Source: an uncultured Clostridia bacterium (GTDB lineage Bacteria > Bacillota > Clostridia > Peptostreptococcales > Anaerovoracaceae). Taken from it: a stretch of 64,000 nucleotides of DNA. The DNA is taken from NCBI GenBank assembly GCA_945830395.1, contig CALZYE010000009.1, positions 1-64,000 of the forward strand, read 5' to 3'. Position numbers and translations under genes: made by a program. Positions 1 to 5,956 of the stretch are shown piece by piece. The notes beneath the pieces were generated by a model. The model ran no database searches, was not told the DNA's origin, and saw only the letters and a list, made by a program, of their open reading frames with translations. The first letter of the stretch is position 1. Each line of letters begins with the position of its first letter.

Positions 1-83
1 GACTCAATCGCTTTTTTCTATACCTTGAGGTCTCACATCTATTGTAAAGCTACAATAAGAAAATTTGTTTGAGACACAAACAG

Positions 84-112
84 TTGAAAATATTCGTTAT
101 AGCGTGTATAAT
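84..112 (+). promoter_or_regulatory. Promoter of tRNA-Gly
   Basis: TTGAAA at 84-89 and a perfect TATAAT at 107-112 are separated by 17 bases, and the tRNA starts 12 bases after the -10 box. This is a standard sigma-A type promoter. Confidence 0.75.
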
Positions 113-123
113 ATCGTTTGTGT

Positions 124-197
124 GCGGGCGTAGTTTAATGGTAAAATTCGAGCTTCCCAAGCTTGCGTCGTGGGTTCGATTCCCATCGCCCGCTCCA
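124..197 (+). tRNA. tRNA-Gly (anticodon CCC)
   Basis: The 7-bp acceptor stem GCGGGCG pairs with CGCCCGC at 187-193, followed by the discriminator T and an encoded CCA at 195-197. The T arm (GTGGGTTCGATTCCCAT) is intact, and the anticodon loop TTCCCAA gives CCC, which reads glycine codon GGG. It has its own promoter and no neighbouring tRNA, so it appears to be a single-gene unit. Confidence 0.95.
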
Positions 198-204
198 GTG
201 TAAA

Positions 205-235
205 AATCGTTGAAAATATAGGGTTTTCAACGATT
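205..235. terminator. Stem-loop after tRNA-Gly
   Basis: A perfect 12-bp stem (205-216 with 224-235) with a 7-nt loop. The T-run lies on the minus-strand side, so it would terminate leftward transcription best; on the plus strand it may define the tRNA precursor 3' end. From here to 469 I see no gene. Confidence 0.5.
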
Positions 236-469
236 GCATAAGAGGAGCATGATTCGCAAAACCTTAATTCAAGGGATGAAAAGTGTACAAAACTATACAT
301 TATTGTACATTAAAGTGCGATACCTGGTGCGACAACCCAAATGAATATATAAGGATTAAATTTCTTTAATTCTTATATGTTTATTCTCAAAAAAATCTTT
401 TCTTTATTGAAATAAAGTGATAGAATATGTGTAGGTGATTTCGAGTTTTTAATGAGAAAAGAGGTGTTT

Positions 470-1231
470 ATGAGTAGTATAAGTTTTAAGAAACGAAATG
501 TAAAAGTTGTTTTAATGGTTATTTTCATGAGTTTAGTGTGTATTTCTCCGATATTTGCAAGTAAAATAAACAAATATGAAATAAAAAGTAAGGCGACAGA
601 TTTGTCTTATTTAAAAACAAATATAAAAACAAAAGAGTTAAATGATGCAATAAGTTCGGATCTTAGTAATAAGTTAATAAAATCAAAAATCAAAAATATT
701 GAAGTTGAGAGCAGAAATAACTTTATAGAGGATGTTAATTTGAAAAACTTGGAGTTACTTCATAGATACGCTCGAATTTCAAGTGCACTACAAAAAAGTA
801 AGGGTTCCCAAATAATTCACATGGAAGATGGTGACTATAAATATGTATATTCCTCTTATAAAAAACTCCCTAAAAAATATCATTTGGCTGGTAATCAAGA
901 TGCGAGGTTAGGGTATAGATTTAAAACAGGTGGAGGCTTCTATTTTATTGATAGTGGAGGTCCTTCTATTAATGTTTCCATAAATTTTGGCGGAAAATTT
1001 GGGAAAGGGAGTATAGGAATTACTTTTGGAAAGAGAAGTGAAAAAAAGGGACTTTTCGTAAGTGTACCTAGTAGAAAATATTATTATAAATTAAAAGTTT
1101 GTAAACAATACAGGGTTCGTAAATATATCATATATAGGAGACAAAGCAAAGACTCTGAATGGTATAAGTTTTCTGGTGGAATAATAAAGAACTTAGAAAA
1201 ACAGGATCAGTATGCCATAAGAACGCATTAG
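470..1231 (+). CDS. Exported protein with glycine-rich C-terminal domain (pair 1, protein A)
   Basis: Not a family I can name. Start chosen at 470, because GAGGTG lies 5-9 bases upstream; an in-frame ATG at 452 has no well-spaced site. The N terminus has a basic stretch and a hydrophobic segment ending near IFAS, a likely signal peptide. A charged low-complexity middle follows, then a Gly/Ser-rich strand-forming region and a basic Tyr-rich end (KYYYKLKVCKQYRVRKY). This last region aligns by eye with the C terminus of the protein at 38248-39468 (both have VSINFGG or ASISLGA type strands, then YKL..C/T..YRV/HEV and Y..LRR). The next gene, 16 bases on, encodes a small membrane-anchored protein, an arrangement repeated at 38248-39957. 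Composition is more AT-rich than the core genes, consistent with acquisition. Confidence 0.75.
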   Translation: MSSISFKKRNVKVVLMVIFMSLVCISPIFASKINKYEIKSKATDLSYLKTNIKTKELNDAISSDLSNKLIKSKIKNIEVESRNNFIEDVNLKNLELLHRYARISSALQKSKGSQIIHMEDGDYKYVYSSYKKLPKKYHLAGNQDARLGYRFKTGGGFYFIDSGGPSINVSINFGGKFGKGSIGITFGKRSEKKGLFVSVPSRKYYYKLKVCKQYRVRKYIIYRRQSKDSEWYKFSGGIIKNLEKQDQYAIRTH

Positions 1232-1247
1232 TAGTGAGAGGTTTTCT

Positions 1248-1676
1248 ATGAAACATATGTCACATGAGTTTAGATGGTACAAGATTACCGTTACAATAAG
1301 TCTGATTGCTCTGTGTATCGTAATAGCTGTGTCGCTTTATTTGCAGCATCAAAAAAATGAACAGCTGTTGAACAATATCGTAGGAACATATCAAACAAAA
1401 GAATCAGATGAGAACAGTTTATATATAGTTTTTACGAGAGACAATAAATACACATATTATAAGCAGTTTAAATATATCGACAGCGGAAAATACAAACAAA
1501 GTAAAGATGATAAAAGAATTTATGATTTAATATCCGGTAATAAAAAGAAGAACACCCAAGTTGTTTTATACGGAGAAAATTTATACAGAAGCAGAAGCAA
1601 CGATCACATACAGAAATTTATTAAGATTGATGATGTACCTACCTATTTGAACTTAAAACATTCAAAGGAGCAGTAG
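1248..1676 (+). CDS. Small membrane-anchored protein (pair 1, protein B)
   Basis: 142 residues. One hydrophobic helix at about residues 13-32 follows a short N terminus, leaving roughly 110 polar residues probably outside the cell. The outer part starts NNIVGTYQTKE and resembles small Clostridia proteins with a 'GTY' strand start, as in the partner at 39490-39957 (NGTYVITKDG). GAGAGG sits just upstream and the gene starts 16 bases after protein A, so the two are likely co-transcribed. Possible roles are immunity or cofactor for protein A; nothing in the sequence proves either. The IS256 element begins 40 bases after its stop. Confidence 0.7.
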   Translation: MKHMSHEFRWYKITVTISLIALCIVIAVSLYLQHQKNEQLLNNIVGTYQTKESDENSLYIVFTRDNKYTYYKQFKYIDSGKYKQSKDDKRIYDLISGNKKKNTQVVLYGENLYRSRSNDHIQKFIKIDDVPTYLNLKHSKEQ

Positions 1677-1715
1677 TTAACGGAAATTGCAGGTTATAGA
1701 AATTGCGATTTATGA

Positions 1716-1743
1716 GAGAGTGTGAGAAAAAGTCTGTAAATTA
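1716..1743 (+). repeat. Left terminal inverted repeat of the IS
   Basis: 28 bases matching the complement of 3172-3199 at both ends of the repeat (GAGAGTGTGAG and TCTGTAAATTA), with a divergent centre (AAAAAG against TTTTTT). An inner inverted segment, GCCTTCTATGG at 1751-1761, also matches the complement of bases near 3161-3171. Confidence 0.85.
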
Positions 1744-1793
1744 AAATCAAGCCTTCTATGGTAGAATCTAATTACCATAGGAGGCTATTAATT

Positions 1794-3035
1794 ATGGCAA
1801 AGAAAAAAGAAGTATATCATGTTAAACCTCTAACCGAGGGAAAGAAAAACATCATCGCATCTCTAATCGAGGAATACGATATAGAGACAGCGGACGACAT
1901 TCAAGAAGCTCTGAAGGATCTTCTTGGAGGAACGATCAAGTCAATGATGGAAGCTGAAATGGATGAGCATCTCGGCTATGAAAGTTACGAGCGCAGCAAG
2001 AATGACAACTACCGTAACGGAACTAAGAGAAAGAAGGTTCGCAGCAATTACGGAGAATTCGAGATTGATGTTCCTCAAGACCGAAACAGCAGTTTCGAGC
2101 CACATGTCGTTAAGAAGCGTCAGAAAGACATCTCCGGGATCGATCAGAAAATAATCAGCATGTATGCACGAGGACCCACAACAAGGCAGATTTCAGAGCA
2201 GATAGAGGAGATTTATGGCTTTGAATGCAGCGAAAGCTTCATCTCCGATGTGACCGACAAGGTTCTTCAGGATATTGAGGATTGGCAGAACAGACCGCTT
2301 GATGAGATTTACCCAATACTCTTCATAGATGCCGTTCACTTCTCTGTTAGAGATGACAACATAATCCGCAAGCTTGCTGCTTATGTAATCATAGGAATTA
2401 ACTGCGACGGCATGAAGAATGTAATAAGCCTTGAAATTGGTGAAAATGAGAGCAGTAAGTATTGGCTTGGAGTTCTTAACAGTCTCAAGAACAGAGGTGT
2501 AAAGGATGTAATGGTTATCTGTGCTGATGGTCTGAGCGGAATAAAAGAAGCCATTTCTACAGCCTTTCCTAAGACGGAATACCAAAGGTGTATCGTTCAT
2601 CAGGTGAGGAATACCCTAAAATATGTTTCATACAAGGACATGAAGGAGTTTGCAACAGACCTTAAGAAAATATACCTTGCACCAGATGAATCAAAAGGCA
2701 AGGAGCAATTAGAGTGTGTTACAGAGAAATGGAATTCCAAGTATCCTAATTCCATGAAGAGTTGGCATAACAACTGGGATGTTTTGACTCCTATCTTCAA
2801 GTTCTCATCAGATGTGAGGAAGATAATCTATACTACGAATGCGATAGAGAGCCTGAACAGCACATACAAGAAGCTCAATAGGCAGAGAACTGTATTTCCT
2901 AGCGATAAGGCTCTTCTGAAATCCTTGTACCTTTCGACTCTTCAGGCTACAAGCAAATGGACTCAGCCTATTAGAAACTGGGGTAAGGCATATGGAGAAT
3001 TCAGCGTAATGTACGAGGGCAGAATGCCCCTATAG
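1794..3035 (+). CDS. IS256/mutator-family transposase
   Basis: Catalyses cut-and-paste or copy movement of the surrounding IS. Start set at 1794 (MAKKKEV), preceded by AGGAGG at 1779-1784; that gives 413 residues, normal for the family. Visible signatures include the N-terminal segment ending DEHLGYE near residue 60, the RNGTKRKKVR region, the first catalytic Asp in LFIDAVHFSV, the second in VICADGLSGIKEAI, the QRCIVHQVRN motif, and the C-terminal Glu in TTNAIESLNSTYKKLNR. The frame is uninterrupted, so the enzyme is probably active. Codon use is less AT-rich than the flanking exported-protein genes. Confidence 0.95.
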   Translation: MAKKKEVYHVKPLTEGKKNIIASLIEEYDIETADDIQEALKDLLGGTIKSMMEAEMDEHLGYESYERSKNDNYRNGTKRKKVRSNYGEFEIDVPQDRNSSFEPHVVKKRQKDISGIDQKIISMYARGPTTRQISEQIEEIYGFECSESFISDVTDKVLQDIEDWQNRPLDEIYPILFIDAVHFSVRDDNIIRKLAAYVIIGINCDGMKNVISLEIGENESSKYWLGVLNSLKNRGVKDVMVICADGLSGIKEAISTAFPKTEYQRCIVHQVRNTLKYVSYKDMKEFATDLKKIYLAPDESKGKEQLECVTEKWNSKYPNSMKSWHNNWDVLTPIFKFSSDVRKIIYTTNAIESLNSTYKKLNRQRTVFPSDKALLKSLYLSTLQATSKWTQPIRNWGKAYGEFSVMYEGRMPL

Positions 3036-3059
3036 ATTAGGCATAGAAACACACAAGAA

Positions 3060-3078
3060 CCGCTCAGAAATTGAGCGG
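3060..3078 (+). terminator. Hairpin after the transposase gene
   Basis: CCGCTCA and TGAGCGG pair around a short loop inside the IS, 25 bases after the transposase stop. There is no long T-run, so termination strength is uncertain. Confidence 0.5.
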
Positions 3079-3171
3079 CTCTTGACATGTCTTATCTAAT
3101 ATTTTATATTGGAGTTGTCAATAGAGTCGGCCAATTCCGGCGAGACTCTTCTAATAACTGCCATAGAAGGC

Positions 3172-3199
3172 TAATTTACAGAAAAAATCTCACACTCTC
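3172..3199 (-). repeat. Right terminal inverted repeat of the IS
   Basis: Mirror copy of 1716-1743; CTCACACTCTC at 3189-3199 is the exact complement of the left terminus. Confidence 0.85.
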
Positions 3200-3213
3200 A
3201 GATTATGAAAATC

Positions 3214-3238
3214 GGCTTATAGGACAAAAAGAGTTGGT
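3214..3238 (+). repeat. Left arm of a 25-bp perfect inverted repeat
   Basis: The 25 bases starting GGCTTATAGGACAAAAAG are the exact reverse complement of 4626-4650. A third, 16/17 matching copy lies on the minus strand at 3451-3467. The repeats start 15 bases after the IS256 right end and enclose the exported-protein locus at 3496-4298. Confidence 0.85.
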
Positions 3239-3240
3239 GG

Positions 3241-3429
3241 CTAATCCCAATATACAGGATAATTTGATGAACGATGTAGTTCTGTCCAAACTACAGCATC
3301 TCCCCAACTTGGAATAGTCCTGTCCGGTTTGTTTTTCATTGAAAGTCTATCATAAATAACCTTAATACTTTTATCAGTTGGCATTGTTTTTAATATTTCT
3401 GAAGCTGAAAGCGGTTTCGGTGAGTGCAT
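3241..3429 (-). CDS. Uncertain 62-residue ORF or gene fragment
   Basis: Open frame with plausible protein-like composition (SASEILKTMP, TDKSIKVIYDRL, SWGDAVVWTEL) but no ribosome binding site at its ATG, and it overlaps a strong hairpin at 3408-3456. It lies between two copies of the GGCTTATAGGA repeat. It is probably a remnant of a transposase or other mobile-element protein; I cannot name a family. Confidence 0.25.
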   Translation of the reverse strand: MHSPKPLSASEILKTMPTDKSIKVIYDRLSMKNKPDRTIPSWGDAVVWTELHRSSNYPVYWD

Positions 3430-3456
3430 ATAGCACCACCAGAAGACCGCTTTTTA
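3408..3456 (+). terminator. Rho-independent terminator
   Basis: AAAGCGGT (3408-3415) pairs with ACCGCTTT (3446-3453), with an inner GGTG.GTGC / GCAC.CACC stem, followed by TTTTTATCC. No intact plus-strand gene now precedes it, so it may be left over from a lost gene. Confidence 0.6.
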
Positions 3457-3495
3457 TCCTATAAGCCCCAAAGTCTCTGTTTTTTGATGCTACGC

Positions 3496-3662
3496 TATGT
3501 TTTTATATATGATAAAATTGCGCTTATTATCAATAGAATGACTCCGACTACTCTTGAGTATATAGAAATCTTACGGGATATTTTGCCAACTTTATGCAAA
3601 AAGTAACCACCTAAAAGAATGATGCAGGCAAGTACATCTAATACAATTCTCATATGTTCCAT
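3496..3662 (-). pseudogene. Frame-broken small membrane protein downstream of the exported protein
   Basis: The ATG at 3662-3660 follows directly on the TAG stop of the upstream gene and has GGAGGC 6 bases before it, so translation is coupled. The frame opens MEHMRIVLDVLACIILLGGYF, then stops at 3549. Shifting by one base at the T4 run near 3601-3604 continues the frame through a second hydrophobic helix (VVGVILLIISAIL) to a stop at 3496. The likely ancestral product was about 55 residues with two membrane helices. A homopolymer error in the assembly would give the same picture. Confidence 0.5.
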
Positions 3663-4298
3663 CTATTGCCTCCTAACCCAAACCGGTAGCGGCGTTCCAG
3701 GTACGCCTCTAACTAATTTCACGATTACGCCATTACCTTTGTCTACTTTGTGTATTAGATAAGCCCAAGCAATCACTTCCGCAGCAGCAGCGGGATGAAG
3801 AATTCCAACAATTGCGATAGGCAGGGAATGATGTTTAAAGAGGAGATTACAAGCGCGGTGGCTCAAATATAAATCATATCCATACCAACGCAAAACTAAC
3901 TTTGTAACACCTCCTTTTTTCTTGGCTTTTACTACGGTATTATGTGCAGATGATTTTATTAAATTATTTTGATTTGTATTAGAGATTATTCTATTAGCAA
4001 TTCTAATTTCTGATTTCGTAATAGTTTTTGGTAGTTTTTTTGTATCTATAAAATACTCATTAGTAGCATTGTTATATTTTACATATGGATCTAATTTATT
4101 AATAACATTGTTAATTTTTGCCATCTCTTTTCCATTTTCACTCGTTGTGTATTTAACATTCTCGCCATCAATGTTTAAAACTTCAGTTTTATTTTCAGGA
4201 CTATTAGGTGGAATATTTTCAATAGAGTTGGCAAATATAGATAAAGATGTAGATATTATTAGACTAAGTGCTAATACTGTGGATATAATTTTTTTCAT
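3663..4298 (-). CDS. Exported protein with hydrophobic C-terminal domain, bacteriocin-like layout
   Basis: 211 residues. Signal peptide at about 1-24 (MKKIISTVLALSLIISTSLSIFA). A polar middle of about 100 residues follows, with NIDGENVKYTTSENG, then KKKGGVTKLVLRWYG near residue 130 and a hydrophobic Ala/Ile-rich stretch (AIVGILHPAAAAEVIAWAYLI), ending in a basic tail. Similar layouts (signal, prodomain, hydrophobic C terminus, small membrane protein downstream) are known in Firmicutes, including the SdpC toxin type, but I see no specific SdpC signature. A frame-broken two-helix ORF is translationally coupled behind it. AT content is higher than in core genes. Function unknown; an antagonistic peptide precursor is a guess. 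Confidence 0.7.
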   Translation of the reverse strand: MKKIISTVLALSLIISTSLSIFANSIENIPPNSPENKTEVLNIDGENVKYTTSENGKEMAKINNVINKLDPYVKYNNATNEYFIDTKKLPKTITKSEIRIANRIISNTNQNNLIKSSAHNTVVKAKKKGGVTKLVLRWYGYDLYLSHRACNLLFKHHSLPIAIVGILHPAAAAEVIAWAYLIHKVDKGNGVIVKLVRGVPGTPLPVWVRRQ

Positions 4299-4685
4299 AC
4301 TTAAGCCCCTTTTTCGAATAAAATATTGAAATTATTGACATAATTATTATAATGTTGAAATTTTCTAAAAAAAGACTATAAATTCAAGAAAAAATATGGT
4401 AAAATAGTATGTTATGGATTGCATAGACCTTAGAACTAACGCCTCGCACGGCATGGAATTGTTAATTTTTCAGCACTTGTGGGGCACGAGTTTGCCGCCT
4501 GTTCTGTCAATATGAAAGGGAATTATCACTGATAATCACAAAACGGCAGGCATTAGTGTAAAATAATTGTGGAGATTTTGAAGAAAAATAAATAGAGTTC
4601 AACTCCAAAGTGTTAAAATGTTTTTACCAACTCTTTTTGTCCTATAAGCCTGAAATCATTTAACCGTTGTAGGATGAAAAAATGA
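4299..4685. other. Intergenic region, probable mobile-element debris
   Basis: About 390 bases with no supported gene. It holds the upstream region of the exported-protein gene (AT-rich, no clear consensus promoter) and the right arm of the inverted repeat at 4626-4650. A moderately GC-rich block at about 4430-4560 differs in composition from both sides and may be a fragment of a lost element. Confidence 0.4.
4626..4650 (-). repeat. Right arm of the 25-bp perfect inverted repeat
   Basis: Exact reverse complement of 3214-3238. Together the arms bound a 1437-bp segment carrying the exported protein. Confidence 0.85.
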
Positions 4686-4712
4686 AACCCCCTGAGGCAA
4701 GCCTCGGGGGTT
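4686..4712. terminator. Bidirectional terminator
   Basis: A GC-rich stem built on CCCCTGAGGC and GCCTCGGGGG, flanked by A-rich sequence on the left and TTATTGTATT on the right. It sits just after the stop of the minus-strand repressor gene and can insulate it from the accessory patch. Confidence 0.75.
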
Positions 4713-4738
4713 ATTGTATTACTGCAATATAGGGCGTG

Positions 4739-5110
4739 CTACTCCCTAACTTTTCCGATGTATTTGCAGAAGGCATCAAAAGTTTCGGTACTCAAATCAT
4801 GCTCGATTTTGCAGGCGTCTGCCCTTGCAATTTCAGGATCGACCCCAATCTTTGTGAAAAACTCTGTCAGGATATTGTGTCTTTCATATATTTTCTTGGC
4901 AACAGCCATTCCGGACTCGGTCAATGTGATGAGCCCGTCGGGATCCATCGTAATGTGTCCACTTTCTCTCAGGTGTTTAGTAGCGTAAGAAACGCTGGGT
5001 TTTGTAACTCCCAGTTTAGCTGCAATGTCAATGGAGCGAATGTAACCTCGTTCCTCTCTCATCATTAACATAGCTTCCAAATAATCTTCTGCGGATTTAT
5101 TAATTTGCAT
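4739..5110 (-). CDS. DtxR/MntR-family metal-dependent repressor
   Basis: 123 residues, close to MntR (about 142) and much shorter than DtxR/IdeR with their SH3 domain. Winged helix at about 1-65 (SIDIAAKLGVTKPSVSYATKHL is the recognition unit), dimerisation and metal domain after it. Metal ligands by position: Asp9, Glu12, His78, Cys100, Glu103, His104 (motif DACKIEHDLS). Asp9 is the MntR-type residue, while Cys100 replaces the MntR Glu99 and matches DtxR Cys102, so the site is mixed and the metal (Fe or Mn) cannot be read off. Ribosome site GGAGAA precedes the ATG. It is divergent from feoA-feoA-feoB, which it probably controls. A 12-bp palindrome 41 bases upstream may be its own operator. 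Confidence 0.9.
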   Translation of the reverse strand: MQINKSAEDYLEAMLMMREERGYIRSIDIAAKLGVTKPSVSYATKHLRESGHITMDPDGLITLTESGMAVAKKIYERHNILTEFFTKIGVDPEIARADACKIEHDLSTETFDAFCKYIGKVRE

Positions 5111-5150
5111 GTTGTTCTCCTACTTTTACTTCATCGGTAACGAATACATA

Positions 5151-5162
5151 TGGTATATACCA
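5151..5162. promoter_or_regulatory. Palindrome upstream of the repressor gene
   Basis: Perfect 12-bp dyad TGGTATATACCA located 41-52 bases before the repressor start. It overlaps where the minus-strand promoter should lie, so autoregulation is possible. Confidence 0.4.
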
Positions 5163-5351
5163 CAAGGGTAACACAATAAACCCCAAACTGCAAGGCTGAT
5201 TTAGAAGGAAGAGACCCATTGGAACAACAAAACTCTGAATTTATCTGATTTTTAGTCTTAAAATCCGGCGGCGATGCAAAGCTTTTGCAATGAAGAAATT
5301 TTTCAATAAGTTTTATCTAACTAATTGAGGCGGAATTATTGACAAAGAGGG

Positions 5352-5369
5352 TTAGGTATATTAAACTAA
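5352..5369. promoter_or_regulatory. Candidate iron-repressor operator upstream of feoA
   Basis: TTAGGTATATTAAACTAA, an imperfect dyad with arms TTAGGT and AACTAA (5 of 6 matches), just after TTGACA at 5339-5344. It resembles the half-site TTAGG of DtxR/IdeR boxes and a sequence at 10894-10911 upstream of the flavodoxin operon (TTAGTTATATTTAACTTG). Location over the promoter fits repression. Confidence 0.5.
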
Positions 5370-5445
5370 GCTATAGTAAAAAAATAGTGTGGCATGATAG
5401 TATCGTTTGATGCTGTAATTTAGCAAGAGGAAGAAGGTGTTTGAT

Positions 5446-5658
5446 ATGATGCCGATAACTATGTCAAAGACAGGTGATGTCCTTATTATTAAGAAGATAA
5501 CAGGTAGTGACAAGGTGCGTCAACATCTGGCTGAATTGGGATTTGTAGTAGACAGCAAGGTTACAGTGGTAAATGAAATTAAGGGAAATTTGATTTTGCA
5601 GGTAAAAGACAGCAGAATCGCCCTTGATAAGAGCATGGCCAACAGAATTATGGTATAG
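5446..5658 (+). CDS. feoA: FeoA domain protein, first copy
   Basis: About 70 residues, an SH3-like FeoA fold (MPITMSKTGDVLIIKKITGSD, then LAELGFVVDSKVTVV and a closing strand with RIALDKSMANRI). FeoA binds the cytoplasmic side of FeoB and supports ferrous iron uptake. Start taken at ATG 5446 behind AAGGTG; a GTG at 5437 behind AGAGG is possible. The next gene starts 9 bases after its stop with its own AGGAGG site. Two tandem FeoA genes are common in Clostridia. Confidence 0.9.
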   Translation: MMPITMSKTGDVLIIKKITGSDKVRQHLAELGFVVDSKVTVVNEIKGNLILQVKDSRIALDKSMANRIMV

Positions 5659-5667
5659 GAGGAAAGA

Positions 5668-5889
5668 ATGGGCACATTAGATAAGGTGCAGGTAGGAAAA
5701 AGTGCAGTGGTAAAAAGACTTCATGGATCCGGCCCTGTAAAGAGAAGAATTATGGATATGGGTATAACCAAGGGAACCGAAGTTTTTGTCCGTAAGGTTG
5801 CACCGCTGGGAGATCCTATTGAGTTGACAGTTCGCGGATATGAGCTTTCGATTCGCAAATCGGAAGCGGTCAATATTGAAGTGGAGTAA
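5668..5889 (+). CDS. feoA: FeoA domain protein, second copy
   Basis: 73 residues with the classical FeoA pattern: a VGKSAVVKRL strand, the GSGPVKRRIMDMGITKGTEV turn-helix, and KVAPLGDPIELTVRGYELSIRKSEA. It is closer to canonical FeoA than the first copy (DMGI and GYELSLR-type motifs). It follows the first copy by 9 bases and precedes feoB by 67 bases. Confidence 0.93.
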   Translation: MGTLDKVQVGKSAVVKRLHGSGPVKRRIMDMGITKGTEVFVRKVAPLGDPIELTVRGYELSIRKSEAVNIEVE

Positions 5890-5913
5890 TTTTTGTTATT
5901 TTTTTTATTAGCA

Positions 5914-5931
5914 GGTTAGTTAATACGAACC
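5914..5931. promoter_or_regulatory. Possible operator between feoA and feoB
   Basis: GGTTAGTTAATACGAACC, a dyad with GGTT/AACC ends and six of eight arm matches. It shares the GTTAG core with the boxes at 5352 and 10894. It may allow separate control of feoB, or be chance in AT-rich DNA. Confidence 0.3.
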
Positions 5932-5956
5932 GACTTTTGGGAAGGAGCACTATCAG

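Larger units (their letters stand above)
1716..3199 (+). mobile_element. IS256-family insertion sequence, apparently complete
   Basis: About 1.48 kb bounded by inverted repeats that both read GAGAGTGTGAG inward (1716-1726, and complement of 3189-3199), and encoding one mutator-type transposase. Size, single ORF and repeat length fit the IS256 family. No exact target duplication is seen: the left flank ends GATTTATGA and the right flank reads AGATTATGA, which differ by one T. Either the site decayed or the ends recombined. A left-end remnant of a related element lies at 38023-38099. Confidence 0.9.

Noticed and set aside
97..300. 67-residue minus-strand ORF containing RAMGIEPTTQAWEARIL
   Set aside because: It is the reverse complement of the tRNA-Gly gene, a well-known artefact of tRNA antisense translation.
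3087..3317. Plus-strand ORF across the IS right end
   Set aside because: It runs through the terminal repeat and flank with no ribosome binding site and no protein-like pattern.
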